A stretch of DNA of 64,000 nucleotides from PALSA-612 sp963711315 (GTDB lineage: Bacteria; Actinomycetota; Thermoleophilia; Gaiellales; Gaiellaceae). Position numbers and translations under genes: made by a program. Position 1 is the stretch's first letter. Every line of letters starts with the position of its first letter. The notes beneath the pieces are model-generated. The model worked only from the letters and a program-made list of their open reading frames with translations, was not told where the DNA came from and searched no databases. Below are positions 1-8,111 of this stretch, piece by piece. The DNA is taken from assembly GCA_963711315.1 (NCBI GenBank), contig CAVQDQ010000004.1:620001-684000 (forward strand), written 5' to 3'.

Positions 1-899
1 GGCTCCCCCGAGAGCTCGTCGACGATCAGCGGCAGCTGGAGCCCGATCAGAACGAAGAGGAGCGCGTTCAGCACGAATACGACGATCTCCCACACGGCGT
101 CGCCCTGCACGCGCGTCTGGGCCGTCGTGAGCTCCGATGTATGCGAGCCCATGTAGATGCCGACTGTGACTGCAGCCAGTACGGCCGACGCGCCGGCCAG
201 GCCTGCGGGAATGTACGCCAGGTAGCCGCTGAGCAGAGCGATGGTGATCTCGACCGGAGGGTTGTCCAGCCGGCGTCGCAGCTGCCGGATCAACCAGCCG
301 ACGCCGAGGCCGATGGCGACGCCGACGACCACGCTGTAGACGAACTTGAGCCCCGCCTCCCAGATGGAGAAGCTGCCTGTGAGCACAGCGACGACTGCAA
401 AGCGGTACGCGACGAGCGCCGTGCCGTCGTTGATCAGGCTCTCGCCCTCGACGATCGTCACGAGCCGTCGCGGCACCCCGAACCGGCGAGCGATCGCCGT
501 CGCGGCGATTGGATCCGTTGGCGAGACGATGGCGCCCAGCACGAACGCTGAGCTCCACGCGAGGTCGTCGATCGTGGCATGGGCGACGACGGCCACGACG
601 AGGGTCGTCACGATCACGAGCCCGACTGAGAGCAGGCTGATCGGGCGCAGGTTGAGCTTCAGCTCGTGGAGCGACGTGAAGAACGTCCCCGCGTACAGCA
701 GAGGGGGGAGGACGGCGACGAGCACGAGATCCGGCGGCAGCTCGAGCTCTGGCATCCCCGGCACGAAGCCGATCGCCAGTCCGCCGATCACGAGGATGAT
801 GGGGTAGGGGACTCGAAGCGTCGGGGCGATCACGAGCATGGCGGCGACGGCCACCAGCAGCACGAGGAAAACGAGCAACTGCTCGTTCGACAGCTCCAC
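1..899 (-). CDS. Na+/H+ antiporter, CPA1/NhaP type (C-terminus outside window)
   Basis: Cytoplasmic-membrane exchanger of the CPA1 cation:proton antiporter family, expected to trade Na+ or K+ for protons. About 299 residues are visible and the frame runs off the left edge, so the C-terminus is missing. The protein is a string of hydrophobic helices with two family signatures: SPTDPIAA from residue 126 and EGESLINDGTAL from residue 151, each carrying an Asp expected in the ion pathway. The GTG at 897-899 is the first usable start, because an in-frame TAA lies a few codons upstream. tRNA-Lys lies 138 bp upstream on the same strand. Cation preference cannot be read from the sequence. Confidence 0.9.
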   Translation of the reverse strand, partial: MELSNEQLLVFLVLLVAVAAMLVIAPTLRVPYPIILVIGGLAIGFVPGMPELELPPDLVLVAVLPPLLYAGTFFTSLHELKLNLRPISLLSVGLVIVTTLVVAVVAHATIDDLAWSSAFVLGAIVSPTDPIAATAIARRFGVPRRLVTIVEGESLINDGTALVAYRFAVVAVLTGSFSIWEAGLKFVYSVVVGVAIGLGVGWLIRQLRRRLDNPPVEITIALLSGYLAYIPAGLAGASAVLAAVTVGIYMGSHTSELTTAQTRVQGDAVWEIVVFVLNALLFVLIGLQLPLIVDELSGE

Positions 900-1037
900 G
901 AAGACACTTTACGGCGGCGCGTTTCGATGCAGGTCGCCGCCGCGACAGACATGGCGGGCGCGGCTCGCCCAAGCCTGCTCCGACGCACAGCCGAAAGCCG
1001 CACACCCGAGCGGAAAGCGAAGCGGGCGAGGGAAGAG

Positions 1038-1110
1038 TGGGCCGGGCAGGGATCGAACCTGCGACCTTGGGATTAAAAGTCCCCTGCTCTACCGACTGAG
1101 CTACCGGCCC
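1038..1110 (-). tRNA. tRNA-Lys (anticodon TTT)
   Basis: A 73-nt cloverleaf on the minus strand. Acceptor arms GGGCCGG and CCGGCCC pair fully and are followed by discriminator A. The anticodon loop reads CTTTTAA in a five-pair stem (GGGGA/TCCC region), giving anticodon TTT. The T arm contains GGTTCGATCCC. CCA is not encoded. It lies alone between the antiporter gene and an unrelated plus-strand membrane-protein gene. Confidence 0.96.
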
Positions 1111-1185
1111 CGCAGCGAGTATAGGAACGGGCGTCGCGGCGGCTCCGTGCGTTTCGCAACGAGAGCAACTAGGCTTGGGTACGCG

Positions 1186-1884
1186 ATGGGGACGTGGCTG
1201 ATACGGGTCACTGTCGTCGCCACAGCGCTAGTCGTGGCGCCAGGGATCGCTCTGGCTCGCCAGACAGGCGCGACCGCCTCGCCGACCGTCTCCGAGCGGA
1301 GCATGCCGTCGGCTCAAGTCCCTGACCCCGATCCTGCGCCTGTTCCTCCTCCGCCACCCGCGCCACGCCCGCCGCCACCTTCACCGACGCCGCCAGCACC
1401 GACGCCGCCAGCACCGACGCCGCCAGCACCGACGCCGCCAGCACCACCGGCTCCGCCTCCGCCGGCTCCGGCGAGGCAGGCCGTGAAGCCGAAGCCCCCA
1501 CCGAAGGCCAAGCTGAACGCGGCGAAGAAGAAGGCAGCCAGCGCGGCGAAGAAGAAGGCAGCCAGCGCGGCGAAGAAGAAGGCAGCCAGCGCGGAGAAGC
1601 GGCCAGGCAGCAACCGTGTGAAAGTAGCCGTGCCGGCAGCAGCGATATCGGCGAACGAGCCGCTAGTCGGCGGCGCCGCGGAGGCGTCGGGAGTCGAGCG
1701 GATGTTCGCGATCCTGTTCTACATCCTGCTCTTCAGCCTTCCGGTCTTGCTCATGATTGCGGCGCTCCGCCAAATCGTGCCCTACAACGCCGCGCACGGC
1801 GGCGAAGACATACGAATCCCCGTTGCCTTTTGTGGTCTGTTCTTGCTCGTAATCGAAGGCTTCATGTACCTGATGGTGCGCTAG
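1186..1884 (+). CDS. Exported Pro-rich / Lys-Ala-repeat membrane protein
   Basis: No named family recognised; 232 residues. It starts with a signal-like helix (residues 5-24). A proline-rich stretch at about 47-97 includes four TPPAP units. A basic segment at 112-138 contains three KKKAASA units. Two C-terminal hydrophobic helices lie at about 173-194 and 211-231. ATG at 1186 was chosen because it begins directly with the signal helix; the open frame extends upstream through the tRNA gene and that part is not credible. The layout suggests a surface or wall-spanning protein with an extended, positively charged linker, possibly binding anionic envelope polymers. That role is inference. It converges on the HYR gene with 17 bp between stops. 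Confidence 0.75.
   Translation: MGTWLIRVTVVATALVVAPGIALARQTGATASPTVSERSMPSAQVPDPDPAPVPPPPPAPRPPPPSPTPPAPTPPAPTPPAPTPPAPPAPPPPAPARQAVKPKPPPKAKLNAAKKKAASAAKKKAASAAKKKAASAEKRPGSNRVKVAVPAAAISANEPLVGGAAEASGVERMFAILFYILLFSLPVLLMIAALRQIVPYNAAHGGEDIRIPVAFCGLFLLVIEGFMYLMVR
1384..1443 (+). repeat. 15-bp tandem repeat, 4 copies (Thr-Pro-Pro-Ala-Pro coding)
   Basis: Four identical head-to-tail copies of CCGACGCCGCCAGCA lie inside the Pro-rich membrane-protein gene. The unit is a multiple of three, so copy-number change would keep the frame. Identity at silent positions suggests recent slippage expansion. Confidence 0.95.
1519..1590 (+). repeat. 24-bp tandem repeat, 3 copies (Lys/Ala coding)
   Basis: Three identical copies of a 24-bp unit starting GCGGCGAAGAAGAAGG encode the basic AAKKKAAS octapeptide repeats of the same membrane protein. 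The copies are exact at the DNA level and in frame. Confidence 0.95.
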
Positions 1885-1901
1885 GGCGTCCCGCGAAGCG
1901 C

Positions 1902-4322
1902 TCAGACCTGAGGCTTGACGACAAACGTGCTCTGCCCGAGCACGGGGCCGTAGCGGTTCGCCGACTTCGCGCCGAGGCCGGGCCAGACGAACCAGTGATA
2001 GATGCCCGGTGTCAGGCGCTGGGTGCGACCATTGAACTTCCAGCTCTGGGCGAGGGCGACCTGCGGCCGGATCGGCCAGGCGCTCATGATCTTCGTCCCG
2101 AGTGCGGAGGGTCGACGCGCCGGAGCGCGATAGACCTGTGCGTTGTAATACGCGGCACCGGCGACCCGCGCCCAGCGGAGCAGCGGCGGCTTCGTGACGA
2201 TGGTGCCGTCAGCAGGGGCATAGAGGAGCGGCCGGTCGGGGACCGCTCTGACGACGGCACCAGGAGAGAAGTTGCCCGCGATGTCGTAGGCAACAACGAC
2301 GTACCGGTATTCCACCCCGTTGGTGAGATTCGTGTCCTTGAACTGCTTGGCCGAACCCTTGTAGACGACAGTGGATGCCGCTCCGCCCCGGCCGGGGGAG
2401 CGGGTGATCGTCAGGTGGTCGAAATCGGCTTTCGGAGAGATCCACGTCAGGAGGACGAACCGGTCGCCAGGCTTTGCTTTGAGCTGCGTAACGTCCTTGG
2501 GCGGCGTCGTGTCCTGGACTTTCGGGGTGACCGCCGCGGTGACGACGGTGAGCTCGGACTGGGCCGTCGCCGCGTTTCCTGCGCGGTCCCTCGCCGTAAA
2601 GGTGATGCGAGTTGTCCCGACCGGTAGCACGGCGGGCGCATCGTTCAGGACTGGCACGGGTCCATCGACGATGTCCGCTGCAGAGGCCGCTGCAAGAAAC
2701 GCTGCGACCTGCGCGTCGTCGCGCGCCAGCGTCGGGGCTCCGCGAGACGAGACCGTCTGCGGCTGAGGCACGTTGAGCGCCGGCTTGGCCTTGTCGACCA
2801 CGCTGACCGTGAAGGAGGCCGACGCACCGTTCTTCTGTGCGTCTTGCGCGGTGCAGGCCACCGTCGTGACGCCGAGCGGGAAGAGCGCCCCGGGTCCCGG
2901 TGAGCACGCAACGAGAACCGGGCCGGAGACCAGGTCGACTGCGGTCGGTGGCACGTACGTCACACGTGAGCCGCTCCGGCCGTCGGCTTCCGATACGACT
3001 CCCGCTGGCAGTGCGCTGAACACAGGAGGCGTCGTGTCGCGCACGGTGACGATGAACGTGCCCTTGGCGCTGTTTCCGCGCGAATCCGTCGCGGTGCACG
3101 ACACGGTGGTAGCCCCGAGCGGGAACGTGCTACCCGACGACGGTGAGCAGGCCGGGTCGATGCTGCCGTTGACGGTGTCGGACGCGGTCGCGGAGAACGT
3201 GACCGGGACCCCGTTCGGCCCCGTGGCCTCATTGACCATGTCGCCGGGAACCGTCACGCTGGGCGGCGTCGTGTCGCGGACGGTGACCGTGAATGTCTTG
3301 GCCGCGCTCGTATTGCCGGAGTCGTCGGTCGCGGTGCAGCTGACCGTGGTGGTTGTGATCGCAAAGGTGCTCCCGGACGGCGGGCCGCACGTGACCGTCG
3401 GCGACTGGTCGACGTTGTCCGAGGCGGTCGCGATGAAGGTGACGACCGCGCCGCCTGGGCCGGTCGCCTCGGCGGTGATGTCGCCAGGCACGTTCACGGT
3501 CGGCGGTGTCGTGTCCTGCACCGTGACGGTGAACGAACCCGAGCCCTGGTTGCCGGAGTCGTCCGTTGCCGTGCAGTTGACGGTCGTCGTCCCGATGGGG
3601 AAGACGCTCCCGGACGGCGGTGAGCACGAGACGCTGACGTTCGTGTCCACGAGGTCGCTCGCGGAAGCTGAGAAGGTCACGACCGCGCCGGAGGGGCCGG
3701 TCGCGGGGGTCGTGATGTTGCCGGGGACGGTGATGCTCGGCGGCGTCGTGTCCTGGATCGTGACGGAGAAGGAGTTCGAGCCCGTGTTGCCATGAGCGTC
3801 CGTCGCGGTGCAGCTGACGCCCGTCGTTCCCAGGCCGAACATGCTCCCCGACGACGGTGAGCAGTTCGTGGAGACGGGGCCGTCGACGATGTCCGACGCG
3901 GAGGCGGAGAAGGAGACGGTGCGCCCACCGGGCCCGGTCGCCTCGGCGGTGATGTTGCCAGGCACGTTCACGGTCGGCGGTGTCGTGTCCTGCACGGTGA
4001 CGCTGAAGGCGTCGGAGAGGACCGGCGTGTCAAGGAAGGGGTCTGTCGCGGTGCACGTGACCGTCGTCGTCGTGATGGAGAATGTCGTCCCCGAGGGGGG
4101 CGCGCAGTCGACGTTCAACGTGCCATCGACTGTTGTCGGATTGGTCCACGTGACGACCGCGCCCGAGGAGGACGTCGCCTCGACCACCTGATCCGGGGGG
4201 AAGTTGATCCATCCGGGATCTATGGCAACGGCCGGCGGTGTCACGAGCAGCGCAACGAGCACAAAGAGACCTATGAGTGCGGCCCGATGCGGGGCACGCA
4301 TCCCCCGATGCTGCTCCCCCAT
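1902..4322 (-). CDS. Secreted HYR-repeat protein with fibronectin type III domain
   Basis: An 806-residue exported protein. After an N-terminal signal helix (about residues 10-33) come seven HYR-like beta-sandwich modules of about 80 residues. They are marked by repeated DTTPP linkers, ATGPxG and VSCTATDxxGN motifs; the sixth and seventh are degenerate. A fibronectin type III-like domain follows (TPPKDVTQLKA start), then a C-terminal region rich in Trp and Tyr. HYR domains are known from adhesion and extracellular-matrix proteins, so a surface adhesion or scaffold role is likely but inferred. No sortase motif or C-terminal anchor helix is seen, so it is probably released or loosely bound. An ATG seven codons downstream (4301) is an equally good start. 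Confidence 0.88.
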   Translation of the reverse strand: MGEQHRGMRAPHRAALIGLFVLVALLVTPPAVAIDPGWINFPPDQVVEATSSSGAVVTWTNPTTVDGTLNVDCAPPSGTTFSITTTTVTCTATDPFLDTPVLSDAFSVTVQDTTPPTVNVPGNITAEATGPGGRTVSFSASASDIVDGPVSTNCSPSSGSMFGLGTTGVSCTATDAHGNTGSNSFSVTIQDTTPPSITVPGNITTPATGPSGAVVTFSASASDLVDTNVSVSCSPPSGSVFPIGTTTVNCTATDDSGNQGSGSFTVTVQDTTPPTVNVPGDITAEATGPGGAVVTFIATASDNVDQSPTVTCGPPSGSTFAITTTTVSCTATDDSGNTSAAKTFTVTVRDTTPPSVTVPGDMVNEATGPNGVPVTFSATASDTVNGSIDPACSPSSGSTFPLGATTVSCTATDSRGNSAKGTFIVTVRDTTPPVFSALPAGVVSEADGRSGSRVTYVPPTAVDLVSGPVLVACSPGPGALFPLGVTTVACTAQDAQKNGASASFTVSVVDKAKPALNVPQPQTVSSRGAPTLARDDAQVAAFLAAASAADIVDGPVPVLNDAPAVLPVGTTRITFTARDRAGNAATAQSELTVVTAAVTPKVQDTTPPKDVTQLKAKPGDRFVLLTWISPKADFDHLTITRSPGRGGAASTVVYKGSAKQFKDTNLTNGVEYRYVVVAYDIAGNFSPGAVVRAVPDRPLLYAPADGTIVTKPPLLRWARVAGAAYYNAQVYRAPARRPSALGTKIMSAWPIRPQVALAQSWKFNGRTQRLTPGIYHWFVWPGLGAKSANRYGPVLGQSTFVVKPQV

Positions 4323-4399
4323 GCCGATAGGTTGGCAGATCTCGCACTATCTGTCATGGTTTCAACCTGGTGCTGGACGGGTATCGAACTGGTGTGCGC

Positions 4400-4585
4400 A
4401 TGCTGATGCGATGTGCTGAGCCTGGTTGCACCACGCTCGGCCTTGGGCGGATGTGCATCAAGCACGAGCCGAAGCTGACGCGGGTCTTCGTCCGCGGACG
4501 GCCGTGGCCGCCTCCGGTTACGGTCACGAAGCGTCCGCAGCTGCTGGCGCCGGCGACCCAGGCCGCGCCACACGGCTTCCGCTAG
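4400..4585 (+). CDS. Small putative zinc-binding protein
   Basis: A 61-residue ORF with Cys/His spacing C-x4-C-x8-C-x2-H near its N-terminus (RCAEPGC to MCIKHE), followed by a Pro/Arg-rich tail. This spacing is typical of a small zinc ribbon. An ATG two codons further in is an equally possible start, and a longer start at 4370 is less likely. It diverges from the HYR gene and sits just upstream of the small-gene series leading to the PadR regulator. Function unknown; judged real mainly on the ordered Cys/His pattern. Confidence 0.5.
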   Translation: MLMRCAEPGCTTLGLGRMCIKHEPKLTRVFVRGRPWPPPVTVTKRPQLLAPATQAAPHGFR

Positions 4586-4603
4586 TCCTCGATACTCTCC
4601 TCG

Positions 4604-4843
4604 ATGGCGAAGGGCTACGCGGAAGGGCCGGCGGCGGAGGAAGCCGAGGCACGTCGCGACGCGCTCGAGCGCGGCGAGCTCGATGACCAGCTGCCGCCGG
4701 AGCGGCCGGCTGTCTACGGCTCGACGGCCGACGCGCCCGAACGCCACTTCCTGGGCTGGCTGGAGGACGTCGATCCAGACAAGCTGTTCGCCACCGGGCA
4801 GGCGTGGGGCATAACCGTGGTGCGGCGCTCGGACACGGGCTGA
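4604..4843 (+). CDS. Small hypothetical acidic protein
   Basis: A 79-residue acidic ORF with no recognised domain. It is rich in Ala, Glu and Asp, with a central HFLGWLEDVDPD segment. Its TGA overlaps the ATG of the next small gene (TGATG), which suggests translational coupling. No clear Shine-Dalgarno precedes its ATG, so it may be expressed from a leaderless transcript. Function unknown. Confidence 0.55.
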   Translation: MAKGYAEGPAAEEAEARRDALERGELDDQLPPERPAVYGSTADAPERHFLGWLEDVDPDKLFATGQAWGITVVRRSDTG

Positions 4844-5085
4844 TGGACGCCGCCCGGGTGAGCCTGCTCCGCTGGCTCCGACGGCAGCTGCGTGAGCCGG
4901 CGGACATCCGCGAGCACCTGGAGGCGGCAGTCGAAAACGACGACCCCGCCGAGGCGCGGCGGCTGCTCGCAGGCCTGCCGTTCTCGGAATCGCAGCGCCG
5001 CTACGTCGAGGACGTGCTCGCGGCCTGGGAGCGCCGGAAGGCGGAAGGTGCCGAGAGCAGCGCAGACCGATCTCTCACCGGCTGA
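4843..5085 (+). CDS. Small hypothetical helical protein
   Basis: An 80-residue, highly charged, mostly alpha-helical ORF (LLRWLRRQLREPADIREHLEA near the start, shortened here) with no recognised family. The ATG overlaps the stop of the preceding gene, and its 3' end overlaps the start of the PadR gene by 38 bp. The three genes therefore probably form one transcript. The arrangement suggests a partner of the regulator, but no function can be assigned. Confidence 0.55.
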   Translation: MDAARVSLLRWLRRQLREPADIREHLEAAVENDDPAEARRLLAGLPFSESQRRYVEDVLAAWERRKAEGAESSADRSLTG

Positions 5086-5602
5086 GTGGGCGTCACTCGC
5101 GCTGCTCGCCGAGCAGCCCGCTCACGGCTTTGCGGTCGCCCGCGCGCTCGCGCCCGGAGGTGAGGTGGGCCGCGTCTGGTCGTGCTCGCGGCCGCTCGTC
5201 TACCGCGCGCTCGGCGTCCTCGCCGAGACGGGGCTGATCGAAGAGCGAGGATCGCAGCCGAGCAACACCGGGCCGCGGCGCACGGTGCTGGGCGCGACTC
5301 GGTCGGGACGGCGCGAGGTCGAGCGCTGGCTACGCGAGCCCGCGGCGCACGTGCGGGACTTGCGCTCGGACCTGATGCTGAAGCTTCTCTTCCTGTCACG
5401 CCGCGGCGCCGATGCGTCCGACCTGCTGGTGAGACAGCAGGAGGCGTTGCAGCCGGTGGTGGAGGGCCTCGAGGACGCCGCCGCCCGCGCCGATGGCTTC
5501 GACCGGGTGCTCTATCTCTGGCGGCTCGAATCCGCACGCGCCGCGCTGCGCTTCGTCGAGGACGTCAGCCGAGAGGCACGAGCCGCGTCGCCGTCGCCTT
5601 GA
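5048..5602 (+). CDS. PadR-family transcriptional regulator
   Basis: A winged-helix repressor-type DNA-binding protein of about 184 residues. The N-terminal domain shows the PadR pattern: a short helix LLAEQPAHGFAVARAL, then SRPLVYRALGVLAETGLIEE as recognition helix plus wing. A helical dimerisation region follows (RSDLMLKLLFL onward). GTG at 5048 was chosen because it gives the usual PadR N-terminus and lies just after a purine-rich GGAAG stretch. The gene converges on modC with a 38-bp tail-to-tail overlap. It may control the preceding small genes; regulation of mod genes is possible but untested. Confidence 0.8.
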   Translation: MPRAAQTDLSPAEWASLALLAEQPAHGFAVARALAPGGEVGRVWSCSRPLVYRALGVLAETGLIEERGSQPSNTGPRRTVLGATRSGRREVERWLREPAAHVRDLRSDLMLKLLFLSRRGADASDLLVRQQEALQPVVEGLEDAAARADGFDRVLYLWRLESARAALRFVEDVSREARAASPSP

Positions 5603-6596
5603 ACGTTGCGTGCACTTCTTCTCCGCGCTGAAGCCCGAGCTGCTCTGCTGAGAGCGCCGTCAGCTCCGCGCTGAGCGGTCCCACGCGCACGCGAACGCGG
5701 TTGCCCACCGGCACGATCGACGTTACCGGGCGCGCGACGTGGTTGAGCGCCGAGCCGCCGATGACAGCACGTGAGAGCGACACATCCCACGGGTAGACGA
5801 TGACGCCCACGGCGCCGTAGACCTCGTCGGCGGATACGAGCTCTGTGCCGTCCTCGAGCCGTACGTGCGTCAGCCCTCGGGCGCCGGGCGTCGCATCGCC
5901 GCGCAGGAGGTTGCCGCCGGTAAAGCTCGCTACGAAGGGGTCGGCGGGAGCGGCGATGAGCTCGGCCGGCGTGCCGACCTGGAGCAGCCGGCCTTCGACG
6001 AGCACGCCGATCCGGCCGGCGAGCGCCGCCGCGTCCTCGTAGTCATGGGTCACGAGCAGCGTGGGTAGGTCGAAGCTCTCCAGCAGCTCGCGCAGCTCAG
6101 CACGCACGGCCATGCGTGTGTGTGCATCGAGCGCAGACAGAGGCTCGTCGAGCAGGAGCACACCCGGATCGCGGGCCAGCGCCCGCGCGAGGCCGACTCG
6201 CTGCCGCTCGCCTCCCGAAAGAGACTCGGGCTTCGCCCGGGCGAGCTTCGCGATCCCGAGCCGCTCGAGCAGATCGTCGACGCGCTCGCGGCCCGCATAG
6301 CGGACGTTCTGCTCCACGGTCATATGTGGGAAGAGCGCGTAGTCCTGGAAGACGAACCCGACGCGGCGGCGCTCGGGGGCGACGTCGATCCCCGCCGCAG
6401 AGTCGAAGAGGACCGTGCCGTCCAGCTCGATCCGCCCGCTCTCCGGCCGGGTGAGGCCCGAGATCGCGCGCAGCACCGTCGTCTTGCCGGCGCCAGACGG
6501 CCCCACCAGCGCGACCGTCTCGCGGCCGACGGCGAGGTCGAGCGCTACGCGGAAGGTACGACGGGGAACGTCGACTGTGAGTCGGAGCGCTTCCAC
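5565..6596 (-). CDS. modC: Molybdate ABC transporter ATP-binding protein ModC
   Basis: ATPase of the molybdate importer, acting on the cytoplasmic face of the ModB dimer. The 343 residues contain Walker A GPSGAGKTT (about 33-41), Q-loop region FVFQDYALFPH, signature LSGGERQR, Walker B VLLLDEPLSALD and switch H in LLVTHDYED. A C-terminal TOBE/Mop-like region (from about 225) would bind oxyanion or regulate the pump. Its start overlaps modB by 52 bp, so the two are translationally coupled. Overall similarity also fits other oxyanion importers, but the ModA neighbour makes molybdate (or tungstate) the best call. Confidence 0.9.
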   Translation of the reverse strand: MEALRLTVDVPRRTFRVALDLAVGRETVALVGPSGAGKTTVLRAISGLTRPESGRIELDGTVLFDSAAGIDVAPERRRVGFVFQDYALFPHMTVEQNVRYAGRERVDDLLERLGIAKLARAKPESLSGGERQRVGLARALARDPGVLLLDEPLSALDAHTRMAVRAELRELLESFDLPTLLVTHDYEDAAALAGRIGVLVEGRLLQVGTPAELIAAPADPFVASFTGGNLLRGDATPGARGLTHVRLEDGTELVSADEVYGAVGVIVYPWDVSLSRAVIGGSALNHVARPVTSIVPVGNRVRVRVGPLSAELTALSAEQLGLQRGEEVHATFKATATRLVPLG

Positions 6597-7366
6597 AGAG
6601 GGAGGAGTTTGACGAGCAGGAGGACGCAGGCGCTGACGATGATGAGCAAGGCGCTTACAGCGAGCGCCGTGTCGAAGCTGACGTCCAGCTCCGCGTAGAT
6701 GGCGAGCGGAAGCGTCTGCGTGACGCCTTGCAGGCTGCCGGCGAAGAACAGTGTCGCGCCGAACTCGCCCAGCCCGCGTGCAAACGACAGTGCGGCGGCT
6801 GCGCTGAGGCCCGGTGCCGCCAGCGGGATCGCCACTCGCGTGAACGTGCGTGCAGGCCCTGCACCCAGCGTGCGTGAGGCATCGAGCAGGTTCTGGTCGA
6901 GCGACTCGAAGGCGCCAACCGCCCCTCGCACGTAGAACGGCCCGGCCACGAGCAGGATCGCCATTACGACCGCCGCCTGCGTGAAGCCGACGGACACACC
7001 CAGCACGTCGAGTGAGCTGCCGAGCAGGCCGAGGCGGCCGAAGGCCGCGAGCAGGCCGATGCCCGCCACGGCGGGAGGCAGCACGAGCGGGAGCTCGATC
7101 AGTGTCAGCACGACAGCACGGCCGCGGAACCGGCGCCGGGCGACGAGGTAGGCCGCAGGCGTGCCGACGAGGAAGACGATCGCCTGCGCGATCAGGCTCG
7201 TCTTGGCGCTCACGACGAGGGCATCCACCACGACGTCTCTCCCCAGTTGGTCGAGGAGCGTCCCGGGCGAAACGCGCAGGAACACGGCCGCGATTGGCAG
7301 GAGGAAGAACGCGAGCGTAAGCCCGAGGGCGAGAACGAGCACGATCGTGAACGCCGAGCGGCGCAT
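6545..7366 (-). CDS. modB: Molybdate ABC transporter permease ModB
   Basis: Membrane subunit of the molybdate importer, 273 residues with about five or six hydrophobic helices. The permease EAA-loop motif is seen as DASRTLGAGPARTFTRVAIP with the conserved GLGEFGATL segment following it. The start lies 4 bp after the modA stop and the end overlaps modC, fitting a modABC operon read leftward. Length is usual for ModB. Confidence 0.92.
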   Translation of the reverse strand: MRRSAFTIVLVLALGLTLAFFLLPIAAVFLRVSPGTLLDQLGRDVVVDALVVSAKTSLIAQAIVFLVGTPAAYLVARRRFRGRAVVLTLIELPLVLPPAVAGIGLLAAFGRLGLLGSSLDVLGVSVGFTQAAVVMAILLVAGPFYVRGAVGAFESLDQNLLDASRTLGAGPARTFTRVAIPLAAPGLSAAAALSFARGLGEFGATLFFAGSLQGVTQTLPLAIYAELDVSFDTALAVSALLIIVSACVLLLVKLLPLWKRSDSQSTFPVVPSA

Positions 7367-7370
7367 GGGA

Positions 7371-8111
7371 TTACTTCTTCGCCGCGGGCACGCCGAACCC
7401 GGCCGCGGTCAGGCGTGTGCGGCCGGGCCTGCCGAGCACCCTGGTGATGAACGCTCGCGCGCCGGCCTTGTCGACGCTCGCGGAGACTACGCAGATGCCG
7501 TACCGCACCGGCGGCTGGGACCAGGCAGGCAGCTTGATGACGCTGACGTCGTTCGCCACCGTCGCGGCGTCGGTCTTGTAGACGAAACCGGCGTCGGCCT
7601 CGCCGAGCGCCACCTTCGCGAGCACGCTGCGCACGTCCGGCTCCTGGCTGACGACGTTCGACAGCACGGCGGCGCTGATGCCGAGGTTGCGCAGGATCTG
7701 CCGCGTGTAGTTGCCGACGGGGACCCCCTGTCTCGCGATCACGACCTTGACGCCCGGCCGGCGGAGGTCGAACACCGTCTTCACGTTGCCGGGATTCGAC
7801 CTGGGGTAGACGACCACGAGCTTGTTGGTCGCGAAGACTCTCGGCTGACTGCAGAGACCGGCCGAGTAGAGAGCCTGTGGGTTGGCCGTGTCCGCGGAGG
7901 CGAACACGTCGGCCGGCGCTCCCTGCCGGATCTGCTGTGCGAGCGTGTTCGACGCTGCGAACGAGAACTTCTGGCGCGAGTCGATCTTCGGGAAGACGTC
8001 GGTCAGAGACGCGGCGGCGTAGACGGTGATCTGAGCGGTCGCCCTGCTGGAGGCTGACCCGGAGAAGGCGAGGCACGCGGCGATCCCCAGCATGAGCGCA
8101 AGCGGACGCAT
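7371..8111 (-). CDS. modA: Molybdate-binding periplasmic/lipid-side protein ModA
   Basis: Substrate-binding protein of the molybdate importer, 246 residues. A Sec signal peptide (1 to about 26) ends at a TAQ-like cleavage site. The mature protein opens with ITVYAAASLTDVFP, the ModA hallmark, and continues with GAPADVFASAD and GEADAGFVYKTDA, which belong to the oxyanion-binding cleft of the family. No lipobox Cys is evident, unlike many actinobacterial binding proteins. The ATG directly abuts the stop of the upstream ferritin-like gene, so the two are almost certainly co-transcribed. Confidence 0.92.
   Translation of the reverse strand: MRPLALMLGIAACLAFSGSASSRATAQITVYAAASLTDVFPKIDSRQKFSFAASNTLAQQIRQGAPADVFASADTANPQALYSAGLCSQPRVFATNKLVVVYPRSNPGNVKTVFDLRRPGVKVVIARQGVPVGNYTRQILRNLGISAAVLSNVVSQEPDVRSVLAKVALGEADAGFVYKTDAATVANDVSVIKLPAWSQPPVRYGICVVSASVDKAGARAFITRVLGRPGRTRLTAAGFGVPAAKK

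Noticed and set aside
1902..4322. CRISPR-like or satellite array suggested by the regular spacing of similar DNA
   Set aside because: The period is about 240 bp and encodes HYR modules; there are no short identical repeats with unique spacers.
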